Shown one piece after another: positions 36,256-44,514 of a DNA stretch of 64,000 bases. Each line of letters starts with the position of its first letter. Positions within the stretch are counted from its first letter, which is position 1. Made by a program: the position numbers and the translations under genes. This stretch comes from Tritonibacter horizontis (GTDB taxonomy: Bacteria > Pseudomonadota > Alphaproteobacteria > Rhodobacterales > Rhodobacteraceae). The stretch covers positions 41,752-105,751 of the forward strand of contig NZ_LPUY01000060.1 in NCBI RefSeq assembly GCF_001518015.1, written 5' to 3'. The notes under the pieces are model-generated. The model did no database searches. It was not told the DNA's origin and saw only the letters and a list, made by a program, of their open reading frames with translations.

Positions 36256-36282
36256 CCCTCGTCCGGTGCCCGGCCCCGGTCG

Positions 36283-36792
36283 TCACCCCGCCACGCCCGT
36301 CCGCCCCACCAGCGCCATCAGCGTCGCGGTCATCGTCGCGACCAGCTTTTCCTGTCCTCCCTTGGTGGCATAGGCGCGTGCCTCGCAGATGGTCAGGTTC
36401 CTTCCCGGTTTCACCACGTCGGCAACGAAGCGAAACCGTTCGCCGTCCGCCGGGTTGAGCAGGTTGATCTTGAATTCCACCGTCAACACCGCGGCATCGG
36501 CGGGCATCAGCGAAAAACCGGCATAGCCGCACGCACTGTCCAGCGCGGTCGATACGATCCCGGCATGAAGAAACCCGTGCTGTTGGGTCAGCGCATCCTC
36601 ATGCGCCATTTCCAGCACAATGTGACCGGGCGACAGCTCGGCAATGCTGATCCCCAGCGTGTGCATCACCTTCTGGCGGTTGAAACTGTCGCGCACGCGC
36701 GCATCGAAATCAGGGTTCTTCGGTTCGAAATTAGGCAAGGTCTGGTCCCGTTTCTTTCGCCATCCCAATCTGGGCGGTTGGTCGCAATTCAT
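36283..36792 (-). CDS. PaaI-type hotdog thioesterase
   Basis: The hotdog protein (169 residues from ATG 36792) has LSPGHIVLEMAH, QQHGFLHAGIVSTALDSACGYAG and VEFKINLLNPADG, the HGG-like loop and catalytic region of PaaI thioesterases. It would hydrolyse dead-end CoA esters and free CoA. The longer frame from 36846 overlaps the NmrA-like gene; no strong ribosome site distinguishes the starts, and a TTG near 36738 is another option. It is the last gene of the 40492-36283 group. Confidence 0.75.
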   Translation of the reverse strand: MNCDQPPRLGWRKKRDQTLPNFEPKNPDFDARVRDSFNRQKVMHTLGISIAELSPGHIVLEMAHEDALTQQHGFLHAGIVSTALDSACGYAGFSLMPADAAVLTVEFKINLLNPADGERFRFVADVVKPGRNLTICEARAYATKGGQEKLVATMTATLMALVGRTGVAG

Positions 36793-36829
36793 GGCGTCCC
36801 GCGCCGGAGGAGCTGACGCAGGCCTCTGG

Positions 36830-37684
36830 TCACTGGACGAAGGCATCCCGATGCTCGGTGACGAATTCTCGAAAGCGGCGGGCGGGGCGTCCGAGCACGT
36901 CGCTGACCGTGGCCTCTATGCCCGCGAGATAGCCCTTGGGGGCGATCGAGGCCAGTTCCACCATCGCCGCGGCCACTTCGTCCTGCATCCCCCCGGCGAT
37001 CATCGTCGCCTTGGAGTCTTCGGCCGACAGCGGCGCGCAGATGACGGATCGTCCGGTCACATCCGAAAGGATTGCCGCGATATCCACGCCGGTCAAGGCC
37101 TCGGGGCCGGTCAGGCCATAGGTCTTGCCCTCGTGGCCCGCCCCGGTCAGCGCCTCGGCGGCGACAGCGGCGATGTCACGGGCGTCGATCCAGGCCACGG
37201 GCCCGCCCAGATCGTCATGATAGACGCCGGTCTTCGCGACGCTTCCCGCCTGCCAGAGCAGGTTCTGCATGAAATAGGTCGGCTGGACGAACGTCCAGTC
37301 AAGCCCGCTCTGCTTCAGCAGCTCCTGGGTTTCGGAGTGCCATTTTCCAAAGGTCAGCCCCGCCTTGGGCGACGCACCCAGCCCGGTGGCCAGAACGACA
37401 TGGCGCACGCCCGCGGCCTTGGCGGCCTCGATCACGTTCGCCTTCCACTGGCGCATGTCCAGATGGGCAGGCGTGACCAGGTATATCTTTTCTGCCCCGT
37501 TACAGGCCCGCGCCAGCGCGGCGGGATCGGTGAAACTCGCGACGACGGCCTCGCATCCCTTTGCCTTCAGAGCGTCCAGACTTGCGGGGTTGCTGGTGAC
37601 AGCGCGCACCTCGGCGCCTTTCGCCAGAAGCGTGTCGACAAGAGGGGAGCCGGTGTTGCCGGTTGCTCCGAAAACGGTGATCAT
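36830..37684 (-). CDS. NmrA-family NAD(P)-binding atypical SDR
   Basis: The 284-residue protein starts with the Rossmann motif MITVFGATGNTGSPLVDTLL and has KIYLVTPAH, HVVLATGLGASP and QPTYFMQNLLW, typical of NmrA/azoreductase-like NAD(P)-binding proteins. No YxxxK is evident. It may be a quinone/azo reductase-like enzyme or a redox sensor. The start overlaps the AcsA-like stop as ATGA, so it is translated together with the acyl-CoA synthetase. Confidence 0.75.
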   Translation of the reverse strand: MITVFGATGNTGSPLVDTLLAKGAEVRAVTSNPASLDALKAKGCEAVVASFTDPAALARACNGAEKIYLVTPAHLDMRQWKANVIEAAKAAGVRHVVLATGLGASPKAGLTFGKWHSETQELLKQSGLDWTFVQPTYFMQNLLWQAGSVAKTGVYHDDLGGPVAWIDARDIAAVAAEALTGAGHEGKTYGLTGPEALTGVDIAAILSDVTGRSVICAPLSAEDSKATMIAGGMQDEVAAAMVELASIAPKGYLAGIEATVSDVLGRPARRFREFVTEHRDAFVQ

Positions 37685-39618
37685 GTCTTATCCTTTCGCA
37701 GGTCTGCAATGGGCCGGATCGTTTCGGGGTTGCTGATCGACGACAGATCGCCCGGATCCTCGCCCAGGAAGGCCGCGCGCACGATCCGGCGCATCGTCTT
37801 CATGGTGCGGGTCTTGGGCAATGCCTCGACGAAATGGATCTCGCGCGGGCGGAAGGGTTTCGACACGACCTCGCCCACCCGGTCCTTGAGCCGTTCGACC
37901 AGCACGGCATCGGGTGACACACCCGGCGCCGCGACGCAGATGCAGACCACGGCCACCCCTTTGATATCGTCGGGCGCGGCGATGGCGGCGGCGTCCACCA
38001 CCTCTCCAGTCCCGGTCAGCGCCGCCTCGATCTCGGGCGGGCCGATGCGTTTACCGGCGATGTTAAGCGTGTCGTCCGAGCGGCCGAGGATATACCAGGT
38101 GCCGTCAGGGTCGCGGCGCACCCAGTCGCCGTGCCGCCAGATGCCGGGATAGGTGGACCAGTAGGTTTCGAGATACCGCTCGCGGTCGCCCCAGATCGCC
38201 GAGGTCAGCCCCAGAGGCGGCTGGGTCACGACCAGTTCGCCCACCTCGCCCGGCGCGGCCTCGTGGCCATCCTCGCACAGTACGCGCGCGCCCACACCCA
38301 GGGCCTGGGCCGAAAAGCCGCCCGGCTTGATTTCGTGCAGCACAGTTGAGGTCAGGATCGCGCCGAAAAGCTCGGTCCCGCCGGAAATGTTCAGTGGCAC
38401 AGCGCGGCGTCGGCAGATATGGTCGAGTTGCCAGAGCCAGGCGTCTTCCGTCCAGGGCTCGCCGGTCGAGGCGACGATGCGCAGGGGTGCCAGGTCATAG
38501 GCCGAGAGTGGCTCGGGGCTTTGCGTCATGAATTGCCGCACCAGCGTGGGGGCAACGCCGATGTGGGTCACCTGCATCTCGGACGCAATGCGCAACAGCC
38601 TGAAGGGATCGCCGGGGATAGAGGGCGCGCCCTCGGCCAGCACAAGCGTGGCGCCGGACAGCAGCACCGACAGCAGGGTGAGCGGCCCCATCACCCAGCC
38701 CATGTCGGTCATCCACAGGTGGCGGTCATCGCGTTTCATGTCGAGGCACAGCAGGATATCCGCCGTTGCCTTGGCCTGCACCCCGAGATGGGTATGCACA
38801 ACGCCCTTGGGCCGGCCTGTCGTGCCCGAGGTATAGGCGATGAGGAAGGGGTCCTCGGTCTTGACGGCAACCGCTGCGAAATCCGGGTCGGCGGCACCCA
38901 CGGTTTCGGTCCAGTCGAGATCGCGGGCCGGATCGGCCACCGCGCCGCCGAACCGCCGCAGGCTGAACACGGTATGAACGGAAGGCACCTCGGTCAGGGC
39001 TTCGGCCAGCATCGCCTCCATCCAGACCGGCTTGCCCCGTCTGGGTGTGGCATCCGCCGTCAGCACCGCCACCGCACCCGCATCCTTCAGGCGCGAGATG
39101 ATGGCATGCGGCGCAAAGCCGGAAAACAGCGGCACCGCGACCGCGCCCAACCGGGCAATACCCAGCAGAGCGGCCTCGATTTCGGGGATCATCGGCATGT
39201 AGATACCCACCGCCTGACCCGGCTGTACCCCGCGCGCGTCAAGGGCCGAGGCGACGCGGGCGGCTTCGGCGGCAAGTTCGAAATAGGTCCAGCGGCGGCG
39301 GCTTCCGTCTTCGCCGACCCAGTCAATCGCAGTTTTTTCGCCAAGACCTTCGTGAATCCGTGCGTCGAGACAGGTTTCCGTCAGATTTAAAGTGGCTCCG
39401 ATGGCCCATCTGATCGATTCAGGCCCATCGGAGATATCCCGCAACACCGTGTGCGGCTTGCTGAACCGTATGCCGGCATGGTCAATGATCCGGCCCCAGA
39501 ACCAGTCCGGCTCCTCATTGGCGCGATGGGCGAGATCTTCGTAACTGCCAATGCCGCAGTCATTCAGAAATGCGGTCAGCGTGCTTGACCGCTGAATGTC
39601 AGAGTCTGGCTGAAACAT
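37681..39618 (-). CDS. Acetyl/acetoacetyl-CoA synthetase-like acyl-CoA synthetase
   Basis: The 645-residue AMP-forming ligase of AcsA length has an N-terminal ACAS domain (EEPDWFWGRIIDHAGIRF), AYTSGTTGRPKGVVHTH, WMTDMGWVMGPLTLL, ISGGTELFG, HGDWVRRDPDGTWYILGRSDD and KTRTMKTMRRIVRAAFLGED. Large synthetases of this type act on isoprenoid or bile/steroid acids as well as small acids. ATG 39618 was chosen because AAAGGTGG precedes it. It would be one of the entry-point ligases. Confidence 0.85.
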   Translation of the reverse strand: MFQPDSDIQRSSTLTAFLNDCGIGSYEDLAHRANEEPDWFWGRIIDHAGIRFSKPHTVLRDISDGPESIRWAIGATLNLTETCLDARIHEGLGEKTAIDWVGEDGSRRRWTYFELAAEAARVASALDARGVQPGQAVGIYMPMIPEIEAALLGIARLGAVAVPLFSGFAPHAIISRLKDAGAVAVLTADATPRRGKPVWMEAMLAEALTEVPSVHTVFSLRRFGGAVADPARDLDWTETVGAADPDFAAVAVKTEDPFLIAYTSGTTGRPKGVVHTHLGVQAKATADILLCLDMKRDDRHLWMTDMGWVMGPLTLLSVLLSGATLVLAEGAPSIPGDPFRLLRIASEMQVTHIGVAPTLVRQFMTQSPEPLSAYDLAPLRIVASTGEPWTEDAWLWQLDHICRRRAVPLNISGGTELFGAILTSTVLHEIKPGGFSAQALGVGARVLCEDGHEAAPGEVGELVVTQPPLGLTSAIWGDRERYLETYWSTYPGIWRHGDWVRRDPDGTWYILGRSDDTLNIAGKRIGPPEIEAALTGTGEVVDAAAIAAPDDIKGVAVVCICVAAPGVSPDAVLVERLKDRVGEVVSKPFRPREIHFVEALPKTRTMKTMRRIVRAAFLGEDPGDLSSISNPETIRPIADLRKDKT

Positions 39619-39730
39619 TCGCCACCTTTCTACAACGAAAAATGGCCGCACATCAGGCGCGGCCAGTCGGGGAGCTAGCCCTGGACACGGCGTGGCGGCA
39701 ATACCTTGAGACAGGCATTGCCGCCCACGG

Positions 39731-40492
39731 TCAACCGTGCATCGACAAGCCGCCGGAAACCGAGATCACCTGGCCGGTGATGAAACCGGCGTCGTCGGAC
39801 GACAGGAAGCAGATGATGCCAGGATAATCCGTCGGCTGCGCCAGCCGCTTCATCGGAATCGCCCGTTTGAGACCCTCGGCGATCTTCGCACCGGCCTCGC
39901 CCTGGGCAAACTGGGCGAACAGCGGAGTATCGGTCGGGCCGGGGGCGACAGCGTTCAACTGAATGCCCTTGCGCGCCAGTTCCCGCGCTACCGTTTTGGT
40001 GAACGAGATGATACCGCCCTTGCAAGCCGAATAGACAGCCTCGCCCGAAGACCCGACACGGCCGGCGTCGGAGGCGATGTTGACCACGCGGCCCCCGCCG
40101 TTATTGACCATGCCGGGCAACACCGCGTGGTGCATGTTCAGCGGACCATAAAGGTTGATGTCGATGACCTTTTTCCACAGATCCGCATCGCTGTCGAGGA
40201 ACGACTTGTTCTCGTCCCAGCCGGCGTTGTTCACCAGCACGTTGATCGGGCCACCGACCTCGAACGCGGCCACCGCCTTGTCCACCTGGGCGCGGTCGGT
40301 GATGTCCACCTTGTAAGCTTGGGCTTTTCCGCCGGCGCTCTGGATCAGACGGACCGTTTCCTGCGCGCCGCCTTCATTCATGTCGAAGACCGCAACCTCG
40401 GCACCTTCTTCGCCGAACCGTTCGCACACCGCGCGCCCGATTCCGCTGCCGCCACCAGTCACGATGACACGTTTTCCATTCAACCCGCGCAT
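39731..40492 (-). CDS. Short-chain dehydrogenase, BadH-like (2-hydroxycyclohexanecarboxyl-CoA dehydrogenase family)
   Basis: The 253-residue SDR has VTGGGSGIG, NNAGWDENKSF, MHHAVLPGMV, NIASDAGRVGSSGEAVYSAC with Tyr and Lys in YSACK, APGPTDTPLF and the end ITGQVISVSGGLSMHG. The SDAxRVGSSGEAVY and SGGL end resemble BadH, which oxidises an alicyclic 2-hydroxyacyl-CoA in benzoate/cyclohexane carboxylate degradation. The similarity is recalled, not computed. ATG 40492 follows GAGGAGGA. Operator site 4 lies 67 bases upstream. Confidence 0.8.
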   Translation of the reverse strand: MRGLNGKRVIVTGGGSGIGRAVCERFGEEGAEVAVFDMNEGGAQETVRLIQSAGGKAQAYKVDITDRAQVDKAVAAFEVGGPINVLVNNAGWDENKSFLDSDADLWKKVIDINLYGPLNMHHAVLPGMVNNGGGRVVNIASDAGRVGSSGEAVYSACKGGIISFTKTVARELARKGIQLNAVAPGPTDTPLFAQFAQGEAGAKIAEGLKRAIPMKRLAQPTDYPGIICFLSSDDAGFITGQVISVSGGLSMHG

Positions 40493-40559
40493 ATGGATGT
40501 CCTCCTCTTCCGCTAACACCTTGGCAAAGAACTTGATTCGAGGCGTTCTTTCGTACATT

Positions 40560-40573
40560 CTAACGCTTGTTAG
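40560..40573. promoter_or_regulatory. TetR-type operator, site 4 (CTAACG-CT-TGTTAG)
   Basis: A palindrome with one mismatch lies between the BadH-like SDR (minus) and the double TetR gene (plus, start 40584), only 10 bases before the latter. This placement predicts autoregulation of the double TetR. Confidence 0.85.
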
Positions 40574-40583
40574 ATTTATTTCA

Positions 40584-41939
40584 ATGGACATCCTTGTGGA
40601 CGACAACTATCGAAAGCGGATGATACAACGGCTTGATGTGGTCAATAAAACAGAAGATGAGCTGAGCAAGTCCGAAAGGACGCGCGGGGACATCCTCGCT
40701 GCGTCTGCCCGACTTTTTCGGCACGATGGCTATTACGCGACGACGATGCGCGACATCGCCCATGAATCCGGCATAGAAGCCGGAAGCATCTACTATTATT
40801 TCCAGTCCAAGGACCAGATTTTGAGCGAGGTTCTCGAACTTGGTGTGCGGCAGCTTTACGAGAAGGTATGCGAAATCGTCCACGCGGCGAAACAACGCCC
40901 CGAGGATTTTCGCAAGACCTTCGCTTTGCTTATCGAAACCCACCTGACCTATCTCCTGACCGACAGCGACTTCACTTCCGCCAATATCCGGAACTATCCG
41001 ATGCTGTCGGATGAAGCGCGCGCCCCGCATCGAGATTTGCGGGCCTCCTATGCCGGGGTCTGGAGCAGCTTTCTGAAGGACGCCAAAGACTCTGGCCGGC
41101 TCAGAAACGACATTTCCGTTACGGCGATCCGGCAGTTCATATTGGGCGCCATGAACTGGACCGTCGAATGGTATAATGTGGATCGGTATCCGGTGCATAT
41201 CCTGTCGGAACGTATGAGCAAACTGATACTTGACGGCATGTGTCCCAGTCACCGAACTGACACAGACGGCCAGAAGACGGGCGGCGAAGCCGCTTCTGTT
41301 GAAGAGCAAGACACCATCGGCAAGGCCGCAAAAACCCGCGCCGAAATCCTGGGGGCTGCGGCGCGCGTTCTTAGAGACAAAGGGTACAAGGCGACCACGC
41401 TAAGACAGATCGCGGATGAAGCGGATATGAAGGCGGGCAGCGTCTATTACCATTTCAAATCCAAAGACGCGATCGTGGACGAGGTTCTGAACGCCGGCTT
41501 GAGCGATTTGCTATCTGGGGTCACCGCAGCAGTCCAAGAATTTCACGCGCCATATGACCATCATGCTAGGATCGCAACCGCGATCTGGACGCACTTGCAT
41601 TTTCTCTTCAAGGCAAGCGTATTCACGTCTGCAAACATCAGAAGCTATGGGATGCTTCCCATGCATTTCAGGGAGCGTCACGGGGGAATTCGTCATGAGT
41701 ACGGAAAACTCTGGGACAGGATCCTCCGCGAAGCGCAGGAAGACGACGCCATAAGATCTGACATCAAGATTGTCCCTCTGCGCCAGGTGATGTTGGGCGC
41801 CTTGAACTGGACGGTGGAATGGTTTGATCCCAACAAGGAGGGAAGCTCGGGGTATCTTTCATTGTCTGAGTTCTCTGGCATGCTCATCAAGCTGCTTCTT
41901 GAAGGGATCTGCGACAGGGAGAATGTCGCGCGAGCCTGA
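40584..41939 (+). CDS. Fused double TetR-family transcriptional regulator
   Basis: The 451-residue protein is about twice the usual TetR length and contains two complete units. Unit 1 has a helix-turn-helix at about residues 32-80 (SGIEAGSIYYYFQSKDQIL). Unit 2 has one at about 250-300 (ADMKAGSVYYHFKSKDAIV). The ligand domains repeat too: FTSANIRNYPML (130-141) and FTSANIRSYGML (347-358), then ILGAMNWTVEWYN (186-198) and MLGALNWTVEWFD (403-415). It probably acts as a single-chain dimer, or two chains bind two sites. No good ribosome site precedes ATG 40584; ATG 40620 (after GAAAGCGG) is an alternative. It shares style with the single TetR at 56509. Confidence 0.9.
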   Translation: MDILVDDNYRKRMIQRLDVVNKTEDELSKSERTRGDILAASARLFRHDGYYATTMRDIAHESGIEAGSIYYYFQSKDQILSEVLELGVRQLYEKVCEIVHAAKQRPEDFRKTFALLIETHLTYLLTDSDFTSANIRNYPMLSDEARAPHRDLRASYAGVWSSFLKDAKDSGRLRNDISVTAIRQFILGAMNWTVEWYNVDRYPVHILSERMSKLILDGMCPSHRTDTDGQKTGGEAASVEEQDTIGKAAKTRAEILGAAARVLRDKGYKATTLRQIADEADMKAGSVYYHFKSKDAIVDEVLNAGLSDLLSGVTAAVQEFHAPYDHHARIATAIWTHLHFLFKASVFTSANIRSYGMLPMHFRERHGGIRHEYGKLWDRILREAQEDDAIRSDIKIVPLRQVMLGALNWTVEWFDPNKEGSSGYLSLSEFSGMLIKLLLEGICDRENVARA

Positions 41940-41957
41940 TGAGCGCAGCCATTGCGA

Positions 41958-42359
41958 TCAAACCAGAAGGAAGTGGTACAGCCCTTCCGCAACCGCCTTT
42001 TCTCGGTCGGTCTGCCATGTGATCACGCTGACGCTCGCCATCCGCTTGCCCTTGCGGGTCAATTTAGCGCGGGCATAAAGCGGACCCTTCACACCAGGGC
42101 GGAGGTAATCGACGGTCAGATTGATCGGCTTGACCGGGACGTCCGCGAAATCGGGATGAACTGCGATAGCGGCGGTCGCTTCCATGAAGCTCGCGATGAT
42201 CCCGCCATGGTAGTACTCCATGACCGGGTTACCGATAAGGCGGTCATCAAAGGTCATTTCCGCCTCGGCATGGAGACTGTCCAAGCTTCGGATCTCAAAA
42301 TTGAGAAATCGGAAGAACGGCACCCGGGATACGTTGGCATTGGCTGATAGCACATCCAT
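41958..42359 (-). CDS. PaaI-type hotdog thioesterase
   Basis: The 133-residue hotdog protein has EYYHGGIIASFMEATAAIAV, INLTVDYLRPG and YARAKLTRKGKRMASVSV, the usual PaaI/YbgC-like features. It probably hydrolyses acyl-CoA. ATG 42359 overlaps the stop of the upstream thioesterase gene (TGATG); the GTG just before is an alternative. Two adjacent, related thioesterases may form a heteromer or act on different esters. Confidence 0.8.
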   Translation of the reverse strand: MDVLSANANVSRVPFFRFLNFEIRSLDSLHAEAEMTFDDRLIGNPVMEYYHGGIIASFMEATAAIAVHPDFADVPVKPINLTVDYLRPGVKGPLYARAKLTRKGKRMASVSVITWQTDREKAVAEGLYHFLLV

Positions 42360-42841
42360 CACGAGGCTTTTCCTTTTGTCATCGCGTCAAACAGGCTGGT
42401 GTTGCCGCGCGTCAATGCAAACGAGGCGGTTCCACGGGCTATTTCAGCGGCCTCATGACCCTCGAACCAGACGTTGCCGGAATTGAAGGCGATATGGCGG
42501 GTTTCCCGAAAACAATGCGCGCGAACGATGACGTCCGCGCGCGATCGAGCGGGCCGCAGGTAATCAACCCTAAGGTCAAGAGTGGCAATGGTGCTGACGC
42601 CCTCGATTGCCACAAAGTTTGCAAGACCGAACACACTGTCCAGCAGAGCCGTCAGGATGCCACCATGAAGCCGCGTTTGATCCGCGTCGACGCAAAACTC
42701 CGGATTGAACGGCATCCGAACTCGAACGCCTTCGGTCGAGACCTCTTCGATCTGGAGTGCCATATGCTTTATCAGACCCTTGCCGCGCGCATTCCACATC
42801 TGCGCGATCTGCTCCATCTTCCTCTTGGTGATATCGGACAT
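42359..42841 (-). CDS. PaaI-type hotdog thioesterase
   Basis: The 160-residue hotdog protein has TRLHGGILTALLDSVFGLAN, TLDLRVDYLRPA and HIAFNSGNVWFEG. It pairs with the thioesterase downstream and follows the crotonase gene by 11 bases. Its likely role is release of CoA from intermediates or overflow products of the pathway. Confidence 0.8.
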   Translation of the reverse strand: MSDITKRKMEQIAQMWNARGKGLIKHMALQIEEVSTEGVRVRMPFNPEFCVDADQTRLHGGILTALLDSVFGLANFVAIEGVSTIATLDLRVDYLRPARSRADVIVRAHCFRETRHIAFNSGNVWFEGHEAAEIARGTASFALTRGNTSLFDAMTKGKAS

Positions 42842-42852
42842 GTGATCTTCCT

Positions 42853-43656
42853 TTAGCGACCCGTGAAATTCGGTTTTCGTTTTTCGATAAAGGCAGCGAC
42901 CGCCTCGTGGTGGTCTTCAGTCTGATGCATGAGCGCTTGATAGGCCGCCGCGGAATTCAGGAAATCTGGTAGATCCATCCGTTCGGCATTGCGCATCAGA
43001 CGCTTTGCGATCCGCACCGCGCGCGGCGGCTTCGATGCGATGACGGCGGCGCGTTCGCGGGTGCGGTCCATCAATTTCTCATGCGGCACGACCTCCAGCA
43101 CCATTCCCATTTCCAGGGCCTCGGCGGCATCGATCATGCGGCCCGAGAAGGTCAGATCGGCAGCTTTCTGATGGCCCAGACGGCGCAGCATGAACCAGCT
43201 GCCCGCATCGCCCGGAATGATTCCGAGGTTCAAAAAGACTTCGCCGAACCGCGCCTTGTCCGAGGCGACGCGCATGTCGCACATCATCGTCAGGTCGCAT
43301 CCCGCGCCGACCGCCGCGCCGTTGACCGCGGCGATGGTAGGAACGTCGAGATTGTAGAGCGCCAGAGGCAGCCGCTGCACCCCATCGACATAGCTCTGCG
43401 CCGCCGCAAGCGGTTCCTTGCGAAAGATGCTGTCGGGATCGTTCATCTCCTTGATGTCGCCGCCGGCGCAGAAGGCCGGATCGGCACCGGTCAGGATCAT
43501 GACGCTGACCTGCGGGTCGGCCTGCACTTTTGCAAACGCGTCCAGAAGCGCGGCGATCATGTCGTTTCCGGTGATCGGGTTGCGACGTTCCGGATCGTTC
43601 AGCGTGACCGTGGCTATCCTGTCGGAAATTTCCAGAACGACGGGGGGGTTACTCAT
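42853..43656 (-). CDS. Enoyl-CoA hydratase/isomerase family protein
   Basis: The 267-residue crotonase has AFCAGGDIKEM and GAAVGAGCDLTMMCDMRVAS for the oxyanion hole, then FGEVFLNLGIIPGDAGSWFM. By eye, rat Glu144 aligns with Phe and Glu164 with Asp, with a further Asp in PGDAG. It may therefore be an isomerase, dienoyl-CoA isomerase or hydrolase. The ATG at 43656 (MSNPPVVLEI) follows GAGGAG; a nearer upstream ATG at 43665 is possible. It overlaps the end of the SDR gene. Confidence 0.8.
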   Translation of the reverse strand: MSNPPVVLEISDRIATVTLNDPERRNPITGNDMIAALLDAFAKVQADPQVSVMILTGADPAFCAGGDIKEMNDPDSIFRKEPLAAAQSYVDGVQRLPLALYNLDVPTIAAVNGAAVGAGCDLTMMCDMRVASDKARFGEVFLNLGIIPGDAGSWFMLRRLGHQKAADLTFSGRMIDAAEALEMGMVLEVVPHEKLMDRTRERAAVIASKPPRAVRIAKRLMRNAERMDLPDFLNSAAAYQALMHQTEDHHEAVAAFIEKRKPNFTGR

Positions 43657-44503
43657 TTTTTCCATCTCCTCGTTCGCGTTTCTCGAACATGTCAGGGTTT
43701 ATCATGTCACGGGCATCGTGACCCATGTGCAGGGTTTCCCCGCCGTCTACATAGATGTCTTCGCCGGTCATGAAATTCCCCAATTTGGATGCGAGGAAAA
43801 TGATCGTCCCGGCGATGTCCTCCGCCGCGCCCATCCGGTTCAGGACCGAGCGGTTGAGCTGTTTCCAGCGCTCCGGCGGAATGGGATAGCGGCCAAGCGC
43901 CTCTGTCTTGATCGTTCCCGGCGCGACGCAGTTCAGACGGATCCCGTATTCGCCCCATTCGGCGGCCAAGGTCTTCATCATGCCCGTCACGCCGGCGCGC
44001 GCGGCGACGGTATGGGTGAACCCGGTGAGCGCGGTGCGCGCTGAAATCGCAGTCACGAAGACGATGGAGCCGCCGTTTTCATACATGAAATGATCGGCCA
44101 CGGCGCGTGTCATCTGCCACGATCCTATCAGGTTGTTGCGGATCACAGCCTCGAAGCCCTTGTTGGTGATGTCGCGCGCGGCTGCGATATACTGGCCGCC
44201 CGCGTTGTTCACCAGAACATCAAGCCGCCCGTAATGGTCCTTGATGCGCCCCATCGCTATTTCGATACTATCCGCGTCACGGGTGTCGCCTGGCACGACA
44301 AAGGCCTCGCCACCCGCCGCGCGGATCATCTCGGCGGTCTCCTCCAGCGGCTCTTCGCGGCGCGAGAACAGGGCCAGCCTGGCCCCGCAGGAGGCCATTT
44401 CCAGCGCCGTGGCCCGGCCCATCCCCGAGCCGGATCCGGTGACCAGAGCCACCTGGCCCGCCATGAGATCCGGCGCGTAACGCCGTGCTTTTTCTTCGCT
44501 CAT
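43649..44503 (-). CDS. SDR of 2,4-dienoyl-CoA reductase type
   Basis: The 284-residue SDR has VTGSGSGMGRATALEM, NNAGGQYIAAARDIT and a C-terminal FMTGEDIYVDGGETL. The usual YxxxK catalytic motif is missing; the segment reads FTHTVAARAGVTGM. Lack of the Tyr is typical of SDR-type dienoyl-CoA reductases (DECR). Function as a reductase of an unsaturated acyl-CoA is inferred. It lies 11 bases after the ACAD gene in the 46942-41958 group. An AtuG-like role is another option. Confidence 0.75.
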   Translation of the reverse strand: MSEEKARRYAPDLMAGQVALVTGSGSGMGRATALEMASCGARLALFSRREEPLEETAEMIRAAGGEAFVVPGDTRDADSIEIAMGRIKDHYGRLDVLVNNAGGQYIAAARDITNKGFEAVIRNNLIGSWQMTRAVADHFMYENGGSIVFVTAISARTALTGFTHTVAARAGVTGMMKTLAAEWGEYGIRLNCVAPGTIKTEALGRYPIPPERWKQLNRSVLNRMGAAEDIAGTIIFLASKLGNFMTGEDIYVDGGETLHMGHDARDMINPDMFEKRERGDGKNE

Positions 44504-44514
44504 GTTCTGCCCCC

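Noticed and set aside
36644..38152. Plus-strand open frame of 502 codons
   Set aside because: It is antisense to the NmrA-like and acyl-CoA synthetase genes and shows low-complexity His/Arg-rich sequence without motifs.
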